From Flavobacteriales bacterium (lineage in GTDB: Bacteria > Bacteroidota > Bacteroidia > Flavobacteriales_F > PHOS-HE28), in contig JALOLX010000351.1 in NCBI GenBank assembly GCA_025455765.1, positions 1 to 6,488 on the forward strand: DNA of 6,488 nt. The letters run 5' to 3'. Below are positions 4,387 through 6,488 of this stretch, one piece after another (within the stretch, counting starts at the first letter, position 1; each line of letters opens with the position of its first letter). The notes below the pieces were generated by a model that saw nothing but the letters and a program-made list of their open reading frames with translations, was not told the DNA's origin and made no database searches. A program made the translations under genes and the position numbers.

Positions 4387-6078
4387 ATGCCTAAATTCGC
4401 GCCGCCTTTGCCTGCCCCTGTCCATAACGCCCCTGCTGCCACACCGGAAAAAAGCCGCCGTGGATCCCCCGCGTTCATCCGCGTGGAAGGCGCCCGGGTG
4501 CACAACCTGAAGAACATCGACGTGGCCATCCCACGGGGCAAGCTGGTGGTGATCACGGGCTTGAGCGGCAGCGGCAAGAGCAGCCTGGCCTTCGACACGC
4601 TCTATGCGGAAGGGCAGCGGCGCTACGTGGAAAGCCTCAGCAGCTATGCGCGGCAGTTCCTCGGCAGGCTCGAGAAGCCCGATGTGGACCGCATCATCGG
4701 CATCAGTCCGGCCATCGCCATCGAGCAGAAGGTGATGACCAGCAACCCGCGGAGCACCGTGGGCACCAGCACGGAGATCTACGACCACCTGAAGCTGCTC
4801 TTCGCCCGCGTGGGCCGCACCTATTCACCGGTGACCGGCAACGAAGTGCGGCGCCATACGGTGGACGATGTGGTGGCGGGCGTGAACAGCTTCGCGGCGG
4901 GAAGCCCGGTGCTGCTCTTGGCGCCCCTGCACCTGCCGCCTGGCCGGGGTTTGCGGGAGCACTTCGACATCCTGCATCAGCAAGGCTTTGCGCGGGTACA
5001 CGATGGCAAGGAGGTACACCGCATCGAGGACCTGCTGGCTGCGAAGACCGCGGTGAAGGGCACGTGGTTCCTGGTGGTGGACCGTGTGGTGGCCGCCCCG
5101 GGCGACAATGAGGCCGAGAGCCGTGTGGCCGACAGTGCTGAGAGCGCCTTCTTCGAGGGGCAGGGCGAGCTGATCCTGCTGGGTCCGAACAACGAGCAGC
5201 GCGGCTACAGCGACCGCTTCGAAGCGGACGGCATCCGTTTCGACGAACCCAGCCCCAACCTGTTCAGCTTCAATGATCCGGTGGGCGCCTGCACGCGCTG
5301 CGAAGGCTATGGCAGCATCATCGGCATCGACCACGACCTGGTGATCCCGGACAAGAGCCTGAGCCTTTATGATGACTGCGTGGCGCCGTGGCGGGGCGAC
5401 AAGCTCAGCGAGTGGAAGGTGGACTTCATCCGCGACAGCTCCAAGCATGACTTCCCCATCCACCGCCCCTACCGCGAGCTGACGGCCGCGCAGCGCGAGC
5501 TGCTGTGGAAGGGCGCGCGCGGTGTGGCCGGCATCGACCGCTTCTTCCAGTACGTGGAGGAGAAGAGCTACAAGATCCAGTACCGTGTGCTGGCCAGCCG
5601 CTACCGGGGCAAGACCACCTGTCCGGACTGCGGCGGCACACGCTTGCGCAAGGAAGCCCGCTATGTGAAGGTGGGCGGGCGCGACATCACCGAACTGGTG
5701 CAGCTGCCCATCGCCGAGTGCCAGCGCTTCTTCGCCGGGCTGCAGCTCAACGAGCAGGACCAGCGCATCGCATCGCGCCTGTTGAAGGAGATCGGCAACC
5801 GCCTGGACTACCTGGTGGACGTAGGCGTGGGCTACCTCACCCTGGACCGGCGCAGCAATACCCTGAGCGGAGGCGAGACGCAGCGCATCGACCTGGCCAC
5901 CTCTTTGGGCAGCAGCCTGGTGGGCAGCATGTACATCCTCGACGAGCCTAGCATCGGCCTGCACTCGCGGGACACCGAGCGGCTCATCGGCGTGTTGAAG
6001 AAGCTGCGCGACCTGGGCAACACGGTCATCGTGGTGGAGCACGATGAGAGAAGCTGCGCGACCTGGGCAACACGGTGA
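4387..6078 (+). CDS. uvrA: UvrA excinuclease subunit, N-terminal 560 residues, frame ends early
   Basis: UvrA is the damage-sensing ATPase of nucleotide excision repair and loads UvrB at lesions. Visible parts: Walker A GLSGSGKSS (58-66), the RRYVESLSSYARQFLGRLEKPDVD block (79-101), IAIEQK and NPRSTVGTSTEIYD (111-133), zinc-module cysteines C302/C305 (CTRC) and C412/C415 (CPDC), ABC signature LSGGETQR (493-500), Walker B MYILDEPS (515-522) and the switch histidine H552. This is a complete first ATPase half. The E. coli first CPYC pair is absent, which I believe is usual for this Bacteroidota type. After EHDE (residue 554) a 50-base duplication shifts the frame and the protein stops at 563 with TGA 6076-6078. 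Removing one repeat copy restores EHDEDVMRAAD, so this is the first part of one gene of probably about 900-950 codons. ATG 4387 is chosen over GTG 4318, which would add an unlikely N-terminus. Confidence 0.93.
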   Translation: MPKFAPPLPAPVHNAPAATPEKSRRGSPAFIRVEGARVHNLKNIDVAIPRGKLVVITGLSGSGKSSLAFDTLYAEGQRRYVESLSSYARQFLGRLEKPDVDRIIGISPAIAIEQKVMTSNPRSTVGTSTEIYDHLKLLFARVGRTYSPVTGNEVRRHTVDDVVAGVNSFAAGSPVLLLAPLHLPPGRGLREHFDILHQQGFARVHDGKEVHRIEDLLAAKTAVKGTWFLVVDRVVAAPGDNEAESRVADSAESAFFEGQGELILLGPNNEQRGYSDRFEADGIRFDEPSPNLFSFNDPVGACTRCEGYGSIIGIDHDLVIPDKSLSLYDDCVAPWRGDKLSEWKVDFIRDSSKHDFPIHRPYRELTAAQRELLWKGARGVAGIDRFFQYVEEKSYKIQYRVLASRYRGKTTCPDCGGTRLRKEARYVKVGGRDITELVQLPIAECQRFFAGLQLNEQDQRIASRLLKEIGNRLDYLVDVGVGYLTLDRRSNTLSGGETQRIDLATSLGSSLVGSMYILDEPSIGLHSRDTERLIGVLKKLRDLGNTVIVVEHDERSCATWATR

Positions 6079-6098
6079 TCGTGGTGGAGCACGATGAG
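5999..6098. repeat. 50-base tandem duplication that breaks uvrA
   Basis: Bases 5999-6048 and 6049-6098 are the same 50-base unit, starting AGAAGCTGCGCGACCTGG and ending GAGCACGATGAG. They differ at one base: C at 6027 against G at 6077. In the uvrA frame that change is silent (GTC/GTG valine). Fifty is not a multiple of three, so the duplication shifts the frame. The G at 6077 also forms the TGA that ends the first reading frame. Confidence 0.97.
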
Positions 6099-6488
6099 GA
6101 TGTGATGCGTGCAGCGGACCACATCATCGACATGGGCCCGATGGCTGGATCGCACGGTGGCCGGGTGGTCTTCACCGGCACCCACGCCGAACTGCAGGAG
6201 AACGACGGCCTTACGGCGCAGTACCTCACGGGTCGCATGGCCATTGCGGTACCTGCGCGCCGCCGTCCGGTAAAGGACAAGCTTATTGTACGCGGTGCGG
6301 CGGAGCACAACCTGAAGGGCATCGACGTGGCCTTCCCCCTGAACATGCTCACGGTGGTGACGGGTGTGAGCGGCAGTGGGAAGACCACACTGGTGAAGCG
6401 CATCCTGCACCCGGCCCTGAAGCGCACCATGGAGGGCTACAGCGACCGGCCGGGCGAGCACAAGGCGCTGGAGGGCGACCTGCACCGC
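6048..6488 (+). CDS. uvrA: UvrA continuation, start of the second ATPase half, runs off the window
   Basis: This is the rest of uvrA in another frame, open from just after TGA 6045-6047 to the right edge. It begins by repeating KLRDLGNTVIVVEHDE from the second duplication copy, then continues DVMRAADHIIDMGPMAGSHGG, LTAQYLTGRMAI and LIVRGAAEHNLKGIDVAFP. The Walker A of the second ATPase is GVSGSGKTTL at 6363-6392; E. coli has GKST at the same place, a mild change that should still bind ATP. The last residues visible are ALEGDLHR. An ATG at 6105 exists, but homology starts upstream of it, so this is not a separate gene. The gene probably extends about 350 codons further. Confidence 0.92.

Noticed and set aside
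4825..6042. Long minus-strand open frame (405 codons) opposite uvrA
   Set aside because: It mirrors a strongly coding uvrA in G+C-rich DNA, is rich in His, Ala, Val and Gln without motifs, and resembles no family; an antisense shadow.
1..6488. A new defence, secretion or metabolic system
   Set aside because: The recognisable genes are housekeeping or membrane-lipid genes in loose association, with no nuclease-helicase, toxin-antitoxin, phage or biosynthetic cluster pattern.

Overview
The window is a G+C-rich stretch (roughly 60% by eye) of a chromosome that looks like Bacteroidota, most likely a Flavobacteriales-type lineage. This rests on the protein types (ECF sigma factor with a Bacteroidota-style sigma2/sigma4 sequence, LpxL-like acyltransferase ending in a PELWLW..RRWKHKRP block, a UvrA of the YVESLSSYARQFLG type), the absence of Shine-Dalgarno sequences before starts, and a good match to the Bacteroidota -7 promoter element TAnnTTTG. 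The lineage is inferred from recognition, not from a search.

Layout, left to right. 1-270 (+): C-terminal end of a GT4-type glycosyltransferase. 315-980 (+): nth, endonuclease III. 981-1345: 365 bases without a gene, holding an array of short hairpins (1118-1235), an 11-base inverted repeat around it (1002-1012 / 1316-1326), and a candidate promoter abutting the next gene. 1346-2102 (+): a lysophospholipid/lipid A acyltransferase broken into two frames, with a stretch missing at the break. 2105-3088 (+): a membrane fatty acid desaturase two bases behind it. 3090-3254: a 165-base MITE-like element inserted straight after the desaturase stop. 3267-3303: a strong hairpin, probably a terminator shared by the convergent genes. 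3320-3490 (-): a 56-residue basic protein. 3583-4164 (-): an ECF sigma factor. 4165-4386: divergent intergenic region. 4387 to the right edge (+): uvrA, broken by a 50-base tandem duplication at 5999-6098.

Functionally the window joins DNA repair (nth, uvrA), membrane lipid modification (acyltransferase plus desaturase, a probable two-gene operon) and regulation (sigma factor plus small protein). It does not look like a defence island or a new multi-gene system.

The most notable thing is damage. Three of the six recognisable genes carry indels that the family would not tolerate or would not normally show: a frameshifting deletion in the acyltransferase, an apparent in-frame loss of sigma region 2.4 plus a 30-base tandem duplication in the sigma factor, and a 50-base near-identical tandem duplication in uvrA. 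The two uvrA copies differ by one silent base. This clustering suggests either assembly error in a strain-mixed metagenome or real gene decay; the reads would decide.
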